A stretch of DNA of 64,000 nt from assembly GCA_035041965.1 (NCBI GenBank), contig JAPYMA010000444.1, positions 1 through 64,000 on the forward strand, read 5' to 3'. The notes beneath the pieces are model-generated. The model searched no databases. It had not been told where the DNA came from and saw only the letters and a program-made list of their open reading frames with translations. Shown here piece after piece: positions 27,577-39,965 of the stretch. The stretch comes from Anisakis pegreffii. Lineage: Eukaryota > Nematoda > Chromadorea > Rhabditida > Anisakidae. A program made the translations under genes and the position numbers. How positions within the stretch are numbered: the stretch's first letter is position 1; every line of letters begins with the position of its first letter.

Positions 27577-28756
27577 ATGTCCTCATTTGCGGTTTTAAAA
27601 GAAGAATTGGACTCGTTGATATTGGGTGTGAATCGATACAATCCAAATAATATCGAAATCCTCGAGAACTGTATCCAGGCGATGGTACAGGAGAATCAAT
27701 ATGACAAAGACATCTTATTCACAACTCTTAAATTATATCAACTTAACCCTGATAGGTAGGTGTCTTATTTATTAACACTTCATTTGTCTGTATTTTGTTA
27801 ACTGACAATAAAGGTATTGTTGAATTGAAGATATAACGAGGCAATCGTTCGTATGATCTTATTGAAAACAATGATGATGTCGCCACGAAGTGATTATGCT
27901 CTAGCGAAGTATTTGATCGATTCGAGTCGGATTCAGTCGCCTGAATTGAAGCGGATTTTCGATATCGGTGAGGGGTGCATTCGATAGATTGTTTTTCTTT
28001 TGCTGTGAACATTTTATGTTTTATGTAATTGTCACCATTATTTCAGGTGCACTGTTGGAATCGTGTAATTTCGCAGTATTTTGGAAACTGATGCGATTCG
28101 ATTATCAGCCATCAAGCGATTCACAAGAATGCTTCAAACAGCCTGCCGAAGTACCAAAAATCATCAAAGCAATTCCTGGTTTTGAAGAGAGTATCAGAAA
28201 TTGTTCGTTGTTTTATTTTTATGATTGATTATTATCAATGAATTGGTGGTATTCAAGTGGTTCTGTTTGCAGATGCGTGTCAAGTCATCAATGTGACATT
28301 CCAGAATATCGAAAAATCACTTTTGGTACGATTATTAGGTGGAATTTCGGGTTAGTTGGATGGATTGTTGAATTGTAAATGCATTTGTTATTGTTGTTTA
28401 GTTGGATGGATAGTTGAATTGTAAATACATTTGTTATTGTTGTTTCTACTACAATTCATTATTATAACTCTCAGACAAACAAGTAAATGAGTATGCAAAA
28501 CGATATGGTTGGATTCCAAAAGAGAACGGTGATGTTTTGTTCGTGCAGAATCATGAAGCAACGATTAAAAGTAGAAATATCGAAGAGAAGCTGCTCTTTG
28601 AAAGTAATTTTTTGAATTATTGTTAATTTTCATTTATTGTCACCATTATTTTCAGTGATATTTATTCTTATCACCCTTGTTTTTATAGTATCAGTAAATA
28701 ATCCGTATCAGTAAATAATTTCAGATTGCAAAGATTTATTGCGACAGTTGTGTTGA
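27577..28756 (+). CDS. eif-3.K: Eukaryotic translation initiation factor 3 subunit K
   Basis: Small PCI/HAM-domain subunit of the eIF3 complex, cytoplasmic. Exons: 27577-27755, 27831-27967, 28047-28202, 28273-28350, 28475-28603, 28725-28756, giving 236 residues against about 218 in human. Matching blocks are GVNRYNPNNIEILENCI, TLKLYQLNPDRYNEAIV, GALLESCNFAVFWKLM, IPGFEESIRNYACQVINVTF, LLGGISDKQVNEYAKRYGW and the final NIEEKLLFE. The last short exon (NCKDLLRQLC) rests on a phase-consistent ATTTCAG acceptor; an alternative is read-through of exon 5 ending in SNFLNYC. Intron 4 contains a 46-bp tandem duplication. Confidence 0.93.
28354..28445. repeat. Two-copy 46-bp tandem repeat in eIF3k intron 4
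   Basis: Units 28354-28399 and 28400-28445 begin AGTTGGATGGAT and differ at only two positions. The array lies wholly inside the intron and adds no coding sequence. The low divergence indicates a recent duplication. Confidence 0.9.
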
Positions 28757-29900
28757 GCTCGTGAAGTTGTTCTCGAAACGGTTTCATATTATTGTTATAA
28801 AATTTGACGTTGTATCATTTTTGTGGGTTAATGATTATGCTGAAATTATCGCTGATTAATAATTATTGTTGTTATACTATTTGAAATTTTTGTTTCAGTT
28901 TACAATTTTTATCGAGATTTTTGTTACAATGAAGGATTTGAATGTGTTCATCTGAATAAAGTTAGCAGTCTGTTTATCACAGTTTTTGGTACATTTATGA
29001 ATAATTCACAAGAAAGTGATTTTGTTGAATTCATAACTTAATATTTCGATAATTTAACCGTTTGCTTGAATGTGATAATTTTTGATTCATCACAGTATTT
29101 ATAGTGATGACGATTATTCTAATGCCAATTTAAAAGCACCTATCTGGGTTTTCATCGTTTTTGGTTCAATATATCATTAGTTGTTTATAGATAGAGATAA
29201 TTTTAAGAAGTAGGTTATGATTTTGGAAATATTGAAATATTAGCGGGATTTTGAAATGGGTATATTCGAAATCGTTTTTGAAATCTGGAGTGATTTTGAT
29301 GATTTTGATCTGGAGTGATAAATTTCATACGAATTTCAATTGTTTTCGTTTATTTTTACAAAGTAGAAAAATTCATATTCGCTCATAAATGAAGTTATGA
29401 AAATATGATGCTGAATAATAATTCAATATGGTAATATTCACTGGTAATTATAAAAATATCCGGATTAGTTCTGAGAATGCGTTCATCTTGTTTGACGTCG
29501 AAGTGTTGAGTGGTCTTGAGACTTTATTTAGTGATATTCAGTTAATAGTTATTATTATTGTTTGTTCTTATCATTATGGACATAAATATTAATGAAGGAA
29601 TTGAGATTAACTTAAAGGTGCGATTGCTATTGTTGGTATTTTATATTAGCAGTTATTATTGTTATTGGTTCATTCTTATATTACATATTGAATCGAGAGA
29701 CTATGGATATACTTCATTGAGCAATTCGATAACTCGATTATAGTTATAGAGCTAGCTGTGAGAGGGGATATTATGAAGTGTTTTGATCTGAATCGATCAA
29801 TTTGTTAGCGATTTGATTATCGCTGGTTTTGAATTGACTTATTTTGATTATTATTGTGAATAGTTGTGATGATGGTTGACTTAAATTTGAGAGTATTGAA
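28757..29900. other. Spacer between eIF3k and the dynein light chain gene
   Basis: AT-rich, with no supported gene. Upstream exons of the dynein light chain gene could lie here but none was needed to complete that frame. Confidence 0.5.
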
Positions 29901-30155
29901 ATGGATGTGAAAGAATTTGAAAAAGTAGAGTCAATATTGAGAAAAGATGTACTGAAGAAGTTGTTGATTGGTGACGGTGATACTAGAGAGGAGGATATAG
30001 CGAGAGGGATAAAGGGCACGTTTGATGGGTTGTGCGGAGGTGCGTGGAGCTGTATTGTGGGATATTCTTTCGGATCGTTCATATCGCATCTACCGAGTTG
30101 TTTCGTTTTCTTCTATTGTAACAGTATCGCGATTTTGGTTTTTAGAACTGTTTAG
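29901..30155 (+). CDS. Divergent LC8-type dynein light chain
   Basis: Single-exon frame of 84 residues (canonical LC8 is 89). LC8 proteins are dimeric hubs in dynein/myosin complexes that bind short linear motifs. The order of landmarks fits: an acidic N-terminal helix with EEDIARGIKGTFD (LC8: KDIA.FIK.EFD), then WSCIVGYSFGSFISH (LC8: WHCIVGRNFGSYVTH), then FVFFYCNSIAILVFR (LC8: FIYFYLGQVAILLFK). The family's HETKHF loop is replaced by HLPSCF, and the residues around it that help bind partners are not conserved, so partner choice probably differs. Spacing to the upstream genes does not show an operon. A spliced upstream start cannot be excluded. Confidence 0.85.
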   Translation: MDVKEFEKVESILRKDVLKKLLIGDGDTREEDIARGIKGTFDGLCGGAWSCIVGYSFGSFISHLPSCFVFFYCNSIAILVFRTV

Positions 30156-30392
30156 TGACCACACATCATTTGCGTTTATCGTTATTTATTTACATTTACT
30201 TATTATAATATCAGTTATTCATTATTACCTGGATTGATCGGTAATCCAGGTGATTTATGACTTTAATCCACGTAGAACAAATCAATTTATTTATTGTAAT
30301 ATCATTCATGATTTTATCGTTTGCTTCAACGAGTTCACTTACAATTGATTCATAGATGAGATTTATTTGCGCTTGATGCGGATAATGATAAG

Positions 30393-31040
30393 TTATTGTT
30401 TTTGAGAGATATCTTTATGTTTACGAATCGAATAAGGTCTATTGAAAGTGTTATATGATGTATCTGTTCCGAAGCCATTCATTCCAAACGCTCCATAATT
30501 ATTATTGTGATTGAATCGGTTCAAATGAGGCATATAACCATTTGATTGCATGCCTGAATTTTTATTGTTTTAATGTACTGATTAATACTGAGAGAATAGC
30601 AAAACATAGCAATGAATTCACCGAAATCAGGTAATCCTAGATGTCCATAACCGAATCGACCGCCTAATCCAAATCCTGGAAAAGCACCGCCCATCATAGA
30701 ACCGTACATATTACCGTAATATCCTGGATTGTTGTGTCCACCGTAACCTGAAGGGAATTGTTAATTTACTATTTTAAATATGGACAGTCGTTTGATGAGA
30801 ATGAAACATTTGAAAGTTATAATAATACCGTAAGGGTGCATCATTCCCATACCGTATCCAGCTCCTGATCCACCGTATCCTTAAAATAGAGATTCTTAAT
30901 TTATTATTGATATAATTGCATAACGAATAAAAACGACTAACCGAGTGCGTTGTAAGGTGACGTGATTGGGTTATAGAGATTTGAGAGTTGTGAATTAATT
31001 GAATTGATTGATATTATTAATATTAGATTTATTACTTTGA
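30393..31040 (-). CDS. Glycine/tyrosine-rich small protein (5' end unresolved)
   Basis: Not a named family I can assign. Four minus exons join in phase: about 31040-30942, 30879-30829, 30747-30622, 30553-30393. The chain reads NLYNPITSPYNALG, then GYGGSGAGYGMGMMHPYG, then GYGGHNNPGYYGNMYG and GGRFGYGHLGL, then an Asn/Phe-rich tail ending in a basic KHKDISQKQ. Such GY-rich repeats occur in nematode secreted peptides of the caenacin/GYR type and in cuticle-associated or RNA-binding low-complexity proteins. No signal peptide exon was found, so secretion is unproven. The first exon has no clear acceptor or Met and its start is approximate. Confidence 0.65.
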
Positions 31041-32214
31041 TCATACACATTATCACTGAAATTCGTTTGAATTTCCATTGTTTTCGTCAGTATTTTATTC
31101 GTTCTAGATATAGTAACATTCTGGTGAAATTTACAATAGTTACAATTGAAAATGAATGCGAATCAGATTTCATATTTGCTATTTGAGAAGGGTATTGTAT
31201 TTGGGAATGATCTGAAATAGGAATTGCTAGAATTGAGGTAGATTCACATCAGGAAATCGTTTATATACGATCGTTCTGATGGGATTACTGCGATTTACTT
31301 ATTATTAGACATTTAGTATCATTATAATGGGATATACGATTGTTAGTGTTAATGGACTTTAGATTTTGTATGTAATAAATAGGATATAACTTTCATTTGG
31401 TATTATATCTTCACATGTATTTAATACCATCAAATGCTATTGAAATAGGATAATCACTAAATTTGCACATGTTTACATTGGATGTAAAATTTATCCATTT
31501 GATGCCTAAGTTGATCGTTAGCAGGATAATCGTGTATCAAGGTTGATGATATGTTACATATTATTTGTTATATGAATATCTCGTTTCGTTCAAATAATAT
31601 TGTTTCATGATAGTAAATGAATTCATTCAAGGAATATTATGCATGCATGAAGATGAATAAATGATGCTTTTATGTGTAGTATTGAACAGCTGTTTGAATG
31701 TGCTTATGTGAGCTTTATGAATAGCATTTTGAGTTGATAAGAAATGTGTAGTTTGTGATTATGGGTGATGTTCATAGTGATAAGAGTGCGAAGGATGAGA
31801 TTTTAGTGAGTATTTGAGCTGTTGAGATGGTTGCGATCAATACTGGATGAGTTCGTGGATTGTTTGTTTTTGAGTAGTGCTCTTTATTATTATTTTTATT
31901 TGGGCTTTTATTTATATTTGATGTTGATTTTAGTCATTTTGTTTGTATTGATATTGGAGGTATTATTTGTATTTGTGTGATTCTTATGAGGTGATACGAT
32001 AAGTTTATCGCATCATCAAAAATGTACACGTATTCATACCCATTCACTTATTCGCTTATTTGTTTCATTACTATTGAGATAGTAGTATTGATATCCACAT
32101 GACGATTTCGTTCTGTGTGATTCGTATTTTTGTGAGAGTCAATTCACTCAAATTTGATCAGTTACTTCAGCTTGCTGAAACGAATTGCGAAGAATAAATC
32201 TGCTCTGAGTTGGA
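31041..32214. other. Intergenic region upstream of the isochorismatase gene
   Basis: AT-rich, no supported coding frame. It would hold the promoters of both divergent neighbours, the GY-rich gene (minus) and the isochorismatase gene (plus). An ACTTCAG about 45 nt before the isochorismatase start codon is a possible trans-splice acceptor. Confidence 0.5.
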
Positions 32215-33272
32215 ATGGCGTCTGCAATACGCTGTCTCATACCTCGTTTAAATCCTCAGAATACTGTTACGCTGATATGTGACATGCAGGAGGCGTTCAG
32301 GTTTCAATAATTCATCCTTTGTTATTATTAATTACTGTTATCGTTACTGTGTGATATGATAGCAATTTCCAGAGGTAATATTCATCGCTATCCCGAAGTG
32401 ATCAGCATCGCGAAACGTGTAATTGAGGCGAGCAATATACTTGGCATTAAAATGATTGCAAGTGAACAATATCCAAAAGGTTTGAAAATATTTCATTTAT
32501 TATTTAGTTCCTCAATTTTAGTGCAGTCTTGTTGTTATGATAATATTACAAACAAATTCAATTTATGAATCGCTCAGCTTACTGAGGATAACTGGCGAGC
32601 GTTAGCTGATTAAGCATCGTCTATTGAGTGGGGGCACTTTGTAAATTTCAATTTGATTTTTACATGCATTCGTAGAATATCTCATGTTGAATTGATGATA
32701 TAAAATGGCAAATGAAATGGTAACTGAAGTAAAAAGTGAAGTAATACCGATATTAAGTTGACATTAATGATAATAAAATATTGGTATTTGCAGGTCTTGG
32801 CCATACAGTGTCGGAATTAGAGATCTCCAAGTATAATGTGCCAGTATTTGATAAAAAGAAATTCAGTATGTGTTCACCGCAGTTTGATAAGGAATTGGGT
32901 AAGCCGAGTTCGGTGCTTATATGTGGCGTTGAGGCACACGTGTGTGTGATGAATTCCACGTTTGATTTGCTTGATAAAGGCATTGGGGTGTTTGTGGTGG
33001 CCGATGCTGTCTCGTCGAGATCCAATACTGACAGGTTGGTGTTACCGTTATTGTGTCTCTTTACTTGGATTGAGTTTGGTTATAAAATGAGTGCAATTTG
33101 CAGATTGTTCGCACTGAAACAGATGCAACAAGCCGGTGCAGTGTTGACCACATCCGAAAGTGTTCTGCTGACCCTTCTGGGTGGATCTGATCATCAGAAA
33201 TTTAAACAAGTCCAGAAACTGATCATGATTTCAGCACCCGACACTGATTTGTTCCCTATGTTCCATGCTTAA
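32215..33272 (+). CDS. Isochorismatase-domain cysteine hydrolase (ISOC1/2-like)
   Basis: Exons 32215-32300, 32373-32479, 32794-33034, 33104-33272, giving 200 residues, matching ISOC2-type proteins in length. The family fold carries a D-K-C triad. Here the Asp is in LICDMQEAFR, the Lys in PVFDKKKFSM and the nucleophilic Cys in CGVEAHVCV, all in the expected order. SEQYPKGLGHTVSEL and ADAVSSRSNTDRLFALKQM are further family blocks. The substrate of animal ISOC proteins is not known, so none is claimed. A short hydrophobic/basic N-terminus (SAIRCLIPRL) could be a weak organelle signal, but this is uncertain. An AATAAA lies at 33552-33557. Confidence 0.93.
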
Positions 33273-34823
33273 TTCGATTCATTCTCATTGTCATTAGTTT
33301 TTGTTTCAGTGTAATTTCATGTAGAATTGATTGTATTTATGAAGTTGGTGAATTCAGATTTATTCGTATTACATCGCATCGAACGTAGTTTGATCGATTT
33401 TGCTGCTGTGATCTATTTATTTTTATTGTTATCCGATATTCAGAGAGATTTTCTATGTATGCAGAGTTTTATGTAGAAAATGACTTTTAACTTGGTATTA
33501 TTTGATAAGTTTGAATGGATTGGCAATTTTGTTTATGTTATATGATTTGAGAATAAATGTTATATCAGAATAAACGTCGTTGTGTGATGACTACTGTTAT
33601 CATGACATTTGAGTGATGGGGCTTGATAATCATTTCAATGAAATACGACAACTGATCAAAAAGCACCATAGGATTATATTTGTGAATAATCACGTTATCG
33701 TTGCATTGATAATTTTTTTATAGACTTAAACATCCGGATTAAGTATATTTTTTCGTCGTTGCCACTGTAATTTACAATTGAGCTTCTGTTCTTTCGATGC
33801 GCTCTTTTTCCCACGTAAATAAATTCATTTCATTGAAATGAAATGAACTTTAGAAACATTGAGATATTTTTGTTGGCAATATAAAAACTTTTCGATGCAA
33901 TTTTGTGTGCTTATGAACAATTCTTATGAAGGGTGTGGTGATATTTTCGGTACTGTTGATTATTATTAACGAGATGGATTAGGGTGAATCGCACAGAAAT
34001 GTTACAACGAATTCGGAATTCATAAAGAACGATTGCTATGATTGTTGGACATCTAGAGGAAATATTAACGGCGATCAAAATCTGATTATTAATGTTAAAT
34101 CGCTCGTAATGAGCAGACATGAACTGAGGTGATATATTAATTTACTCATTACATTTAACGTTCCATTTCTATAATAGTGACAATAAAAGCACATATTGAA
34201 CACATTTATTGTAAATATGGACAAATGGGTGTTTTTTATTCATTAGCTGATAAAGAACTCTGGAATTGAGGACATGTCCACGGAATGATCGCAATCGATC
34301 ATGGCACTTAATATCAAGTGAAAATAGTCAGGTTGAGCATTCCTTAATGATATCTTTGAAGGTACGCAATTGAATTGAATAAGCAAACATGAAAGTAGTA
34401 TATGGGAATGAAAGTGATGCTATGGCATAGTCCTGATTAGAATTTTGTTTAAAGATTGCAATCTTCATTGTAGATAAAATGTGAGCTGTGATGCTTTAAA
34501 AGAAGTTTATCATTGGGAATGTGCAAATATACGCTTACTTAAGCCGAAGTGCACGTTTAGTGATAAAAACGAACTAAAATTAAAAAGTTATCAGATAATA
34601 GATTGCTACTATTTAAGTTTATTTAGGATTTAGTTTGATTCAGTCATGAAATTTGCGTCGTTGCAGACTGCTGTTGATTATTTGCATAGATGAGATGTGC
34701 AGTCGTTATAGTCACCTTATACTAGTTTGTTGATGGTAATTGATAATGTTATTGAGAACGATTTTAATTTTAAGGATAATACTGACAGGTAATATTAAAT
34801 TAAGGCTATTTCAACAACCGAAA
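33273..34823. other. Isochorismatase 3' UTR and spacer
   Basis: AT-rich. A poly(A) signal AATAAA at 33552-33557 is followed by a second (33568 region). No further coding frame is supported before the carboxypeptidase start. Confidence 0.5.
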
Positions 34824-35624
34824 ATGCATCGAATGTTTCATTTTGTTGTAACGATAGCATTTACGATAGTATTAATAATAAGCGGAGTAAATTCAATTGG
34901 AGAGGAAGATTTGATAAAGAATCTACCAAATGTAACGTTTCAATATTCATTCAAACAATATTCTGGTTATTTGAAAGCAAATGACGAGGGCAATTGGAAA
35001 TTCTTTTATTGGTGAGTTAGCTATTATTGTTATCATTGTAAGGTAGTGCCCGACGGGGAGCTATTTCCTAATTACTTGGCGATTTCATTAACCTTGAAGT
35101 TTACCCCCAACAAGTTTAGATTCCTTCCCGTGGAGAGCCTTACCGTCTTTCTCATCTGGGTCCCCTCCTCGTAACTTTGTTTCCGACTCTCCGACGGGAT
35201 CCTTCTTGGCCAGAAAGATACTGCTGATGAACAATACCATGTGACAATTCAAATTCAAGGGTGATGGAATCGCAAAGTGATCCTAAAAAGGATCCGTTGC
35301 TGTTGTGGCTGAATGGTGGACCAGGATGCAGTTCACTGGTGGGCGCATTCACCGAACTGGGTCCGTTCTATATGAATCGAGACGCATCGTCGCTCTACGA
35401 GAACATTTTCGCGTGGAATAAGGTCATTTGATATCATTATTGCTTTGCTTTATTGTTATCGTTATTTGCTATTATATTGAGATTGGTATTGTTTTATATT
35501 TCTATGAGAATTCAGTATTTTAGCATGCAAATCTATTGTTCATTGAATCGCCGATAGGTACTGGATTTTCATATGATACTAAAGATATGTTGTCTTATAC
35601 AACTGGAGATAATAAGACTGCAGG

Positions 35625-35669
<45 letters not shown>

Positions 35670-38600
35670 GTTTGTGGGTTGTTCACTGTGCATTATTATT
35701 TTCATTGTCATGACTAACGATATTAATTGAATATTATAGTGTTTTTTAGTACTGAAACTCTTTTTATTAAAGTTTTTTGAGTGTCTTTTTGGGAGTGGAC
35801 ATTTTTGGTGATGTATCGTTAGCGATTCTGAAGAGTGCATATGAACGAGTAAATCTAAATGAAAAATATTAATAATGAAATAAAACAACAAATAATATAA
35901 TGATGGCAACAATAACACATAATGATAATAATTCAGATCAAAACTATCACGCACTCAAGGATTTCTTTTGGCGAGTGCAACCGCAATACAAAAATCACGA
36001 TTTCTTCATTTCTGGTGAATCATATGCTGGTATCTATGTACCGACTCTTGCACAACGCATCATTCATGGAATTAATGATGGTTCATTCCCGAACAAACAT
36101 TTTAAAGTAACATTTATTACTATTAACTATTATTATGATTATTATTGTTATTACTAATTATTCTCATTAATATTGAATAGCACTTGTAATAATTGTTTGA
36201 CTGAAGGGTATGGCAGTTGGAAATGGATATATGAATGTGAGGGATTTGACGAATTCGTTAATGTTCATTTACTATTATCATGGTATGATTGGTGTGAAGT
36301 TGGTTTTTAAATTTATTTGTTTTTATTGTTGACTCTTTGTTTTGATCGGTGTTTAGTTATTATAATAAAAGATTAGTGACAATGATAATAATAGATTGAA
36401 TATTTGAGAGAATGGAATCATATCAAAGAAGTATGTTGTCCGCAGGCGAAGTATGCGGAGAACTGTGATTTCTATGAACATATGTACTATAATCTTACTG
36501 GTCCGTTTGGTATTGACGAGTGCTCGAACTTGGTCAATTTTCTCATTTTTGTTGTTGTTTCATTGCTCATTTTCGTGATTCTTTTGAATTAGTTTTGTTT
36601 GCGATTCGTCTGGATGATTCTCAATATTTATTGACAAATTTCACAACATTTCAAAACTTCTTCGCCAATTATAGTTTTTTGATTTTAAACGATAACAAAG
36701 CAGAAAATATTTCAGACTGCGCCGTATTACAGACTTCCGAAAGGGTATTTATCTTCCATGTTTGCCTAAGTTTTTGATTTGTGACAAATTGTTCGTTTGT
36801 TTTAGTATTTATATGGTTATTGAGTGATTCATAAGAATAGTTCTGTTGACGAATTACGTTTATAACTGATGCATATTATAACAAACGATTAGGCGAATAA
36901 TAATAACTAATGAAAATAAATTAAAGAATGGATTTGTACGATTTATATCAAGATTGCTATAAGACCGATTTCTTAACTAAAACTATGAATTTGTATTGGA
37001 AATGGATACCAGCCCTTCAGCAATATCTACTCGTTCAACAGGGTGACGGAAAACAGATGGCGGTTTGTTTATTATTCTGATTTTTGCTATTAGCGTTCAT
37101 CACTAACAACAAGTTTCATTTTATGACTTTGTTCGGTTTATGGTATTATACAAGTTCAGAATGGATTGTGTAAAATGGTTTCATTTAAGGACTTCATTGA
37201 CAACGATTCGACAGATAATCACCTCGGATATCCTTGCTTCAGTTATGACGCAGAAACGTATGTTTATTTGTGTGGTTAAAGGTGATCGTAAGTGATCATT
37301 AGTTGACTTGGATTATAACAACTTTCAGAATATATATGAACAAAGCGGAAGTGATGAAAGCGATTCATGTTGACGAGGCATGGATGAAAAACGTTGACAG
37401 GTGGCAAGCGTGCAAGTTCGTTCTAAATTTCTATTTCATCGGATTGAACTTGCACAAGGCGATTCGAGTTTTTGGATGAGCATTTGTACTTATTTCACTT
37501 TGACGAGCGATCAAATTCGTATCGCTTCAACCAGGCTGGTGCACGGATGGATGTTTATTCGTTTGTGTATTTCTTAATCGTTGTCTGTTTCAGTCAACCT
37601 CTGTACAATCATTACAATATCACTTACTACGACACAACACCCGTATTTGAGGATATATTTAAAAGTTCGAAGGTTGGTCTCACTATCATATCATAATTCA
37701 GTGATGTTTACAGTAGAACACAACTTCCTTCATCTTGCGGCTAGTTTGAAGGGAGAAAATGAAAATGACATCGTAATAGTGAATAAATTGACTATTTAGC
37801 AGCATTCAAATTATTAATTTCAGAGACCGTTCAGAATATTAATCTATAATGGTGATGTGGATACTGCGTGTAACTTTATGGGTGATGCATGGCTGATGAG
37901 TAGAATCGCGAAGAATAATCATTTCACTGTTCGTTTCGTGCTTAATTCTGAGAGTGTGTACCTAGAATTAATCGATTATTTCGAGTTTTGATAAATTATT
38001 CAGTGAATATTTTCGAATAGCTCGTCAAAAATACTTGATCTCATTTGTAGATTGAAGATATGTAACTGAGATCATGAGAACACTGTGGAGAGCGTGATGT
38101 ATTTATCGATAATTAATTGATCAGTGTGAATTTTCAGATTGGTCCAAGAGGCCCGTGGTATTTCAGAAATCAGGTGGGTGGATATGTGAGAAGATATAGT
38201 GGGAGTGCTCCAGGAGCGGCTTCCATTACGCTGGATGTTCTTACGGTTAAGGTTGGCTTTAAATTTTTACGGATAAACGGGCAAAATATCAAATTGTTCG
38301 TTTATCTGTTCATTTAGGATTGACTAAATTCACTCAATAATTCACTAACCATTCAGTTATATTTGAGGATTCAAATACTTTTATCATCGGTATTTGTGCA
38401 GTTATGATTATCTGATTGGTACCTCAATATGAAGACTAATAAAAATAATGATCTGTGTTATTCCATTCGACTTTCAACATTACTCACCACTTACTCGAAT
38501 TCAGTCAGAAATTTGCATCTTTAAAATCATTTCTTCGAATTAGAGTAAAAACTAATTGAAGGGTGCTGGACACTTTGTACCAGCGGATCGTCCCGGTCCG

Positions 38601-38783
38601 GGCATGCAAATGCTGGAGAACTTCTTACAAGGACAAGCAGATTATTCTTCGACGAAAGGTATCGACGTTAAACCGAAACCTGCACCTGGACTTCTTGTTC
38701 AATCCAATAAATCCAATAAAATTCTAATTAATCATGTTTTTTTGTTGTTATTATCGTTCATTACCTCTCTCTATTATCGCTAA
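34824..38783 (+). CDS. Serine carboxypeptidase (peptidase S10, cathepsin A-like)
   Basis: Secreted or lysosomal exopeptidase removing C-terminal residues. Exons: 34824-35011, 35260-35422, 35524-35623, 35937-36106, 36207-36293, 36395-36532, 36716-36744, 36927-37062, 37160-37257, 37329-37415, 37459-37560, 37594-37672, 37824-37955, 38138-38251, 38562-38783, giving 614 residues. A signal peptide ([19 protein letters not shown]) follows the chosen Met. Substrate-binding [14 protein letters not shown], the nucleophile Ser in [11 protein letters not shown], the Asp region [14 protein letters not shown] and the His in [15 protein letters not shown] are all present, so the enzyme looks active. The protein continues past the His by about 60 residues and ends in a hydrophobic segment ([15 protein letters not shown]), unlike soluble cathepsin A. 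Exons 6-7 (36395-36744) are the least certain. Intron 3 holds an (ATT)n array and intron 1 an unusual GC-rich block. Confidence 0.92.
35042..35215. repeat. GC-rich block in carboxypeptidase intron 1
   Basis: About 170 bp of clearly higher GC than the neighbouring intron and exon DNA. It contains an imperfect inverted repeat (TCCCGTGGAGAG near 35127 against CTCTCCGACGGGA near 35190) and CGACGGG at both sides. It is not needed for the reading frame, which splices cleanly from 35011 to 35260. It looks like an inserted repeat, but I could not find another copy in the window. Confidence 0.4.
35625..35670. repeat. (ATT)n microsatellite
   Basis: An uninterrupted run of about 14 ATT units just after the donor of carboxypeptidase exon 3. 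On the minus strand it reads as a poly-Asn frame, which is an artefact. Confidence 0.9.
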
Positions 38784-39965
38784 TTCATTCCATTCACTAG
38801 TCATTCGTTGATTATTATCGATTTTCATTCGGATTGCTTAATTAATTTCATTACTTCTTTCATTATTCTCAGTGTAGTTTTCCATATCCATCTGTGATCA
38901 TCCCAGTGACTTTGCTAAGCGTAAATTGCTTTCCGATATTTTGCAACTTATTTGAACGTTCATTTGGTGTAATTAAGTTATTTTTCATGTTGTATTAAAT
39001 TTTGCGAGTGTTTATCGTTGATGTGCAATTAAAGTTTTTCTCTTCATTCGCCTGTTTTTTGAGTATCATTAGCTCGTAAGGGCCTAGCATGGTTTTCATT
39101 CGTTTTAACAGGGTTTTCATTCTTTTCCGAGCTGTTCCAATCGCTCTCATAGCTTTTATCACCAAATGTGTTCTCTTCTGATAATTTCTCATTCATTTCA
39201 CTCAACAGTTAAAGTCAGATTCTCATTCTTTCAATTACACTCTATAATCAATCATTTGACAGTCGAATGTTGTTGATCAATAATATTCAATGTTGTATTG
39301 TTGACTTCGGTTGTCAACACTCGTCAACGCATCCAGTAAACACTATATGCTACAGAATGAGAAATTGATTTGAACTGTGAAGTGAAATGAGACGAAGTGA
39401 ATGATAAAAACTCATCAATAGAACGGTATTCGCATGTGACAGCTATGAGAGTGACTACAACACGTCTGAAAAGAATCAGAATCCATCTAAATCATACGTA
39501 ATATATCAAGTTCTTGTATAAAAGAGGGGTTTCAATATAAACATGCTAATAAACAAATCTCTTCAGCTTTACCTTGATCATAATTCGATAATAATAAACA
39601 GTTTAATTTCTCTATACAACATATCGTAAAGACCATCATAAAAACAATGATAATAATAGTCATAATCGTAATAATATTTACAAAGAAATGCGATTCAAAC
39701 AATGAATAAAGCACAATTTCATTTAAAAAATATTCCAGTGCTTTGTGTGTATTATCCCTTATCCGTATAATCCCTTGTCTGCACATGTCGCGCTTTCACT
39801 TACTCAATTCCAATTCAAATTATTTCTGATTCGTAGCCTTTTCCTATCTCCCTCTCATCATTTTTTCACTCATTCCATTCGCAATCAGAAATTCTAGATC
39901 GTGAAACAAAAATTCGCTTGAAAAAACCTCCCAAGCCAATATTGCCCATCGGAATCAAAAACTTT
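38784..39965. other. Convergent spacer between carboxypeptidase and EGF-protein genes
   Basis: The 3' ends of two convergent genes meet here. Apart from a copy of the fold-back repeat family at 39050-39516, no coding frame is supported. Confidence 0.6.
39050..39516 (-). mobile_element. Fold-back hAT-type element, truncated copy A
   Basis: The reverse complement of this stretch aligns along its whole length with the interior of the complete copy at 45588-46247, including the arms reading GCTATGAGAG...AAAAGAATGA. The outer CAGTGGT termini and flanking duplication are missing. A 65-codon open frame (39192-38995) lies in one arm and is not a gene; it recurs because the arm recurs. Confidence 0.8.

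Noticed and set aside
35595..35954. 119-codon minus frame with a poly-Asn run
   Set aside because: It is the reverse strand of the (ATT)n microsatellite and the carboxypeptidase intron and exon 4.
38995..39192. 65-codon minus frame starting MRNYQKRTHLV, with a near-identical plus frame at 58592-58810
   Set aside because: Both lie in the arm of the fold-back repeat and recur only because the repeat does. Copy B has the same frame broken at a different point, and there is no splice or domain support.
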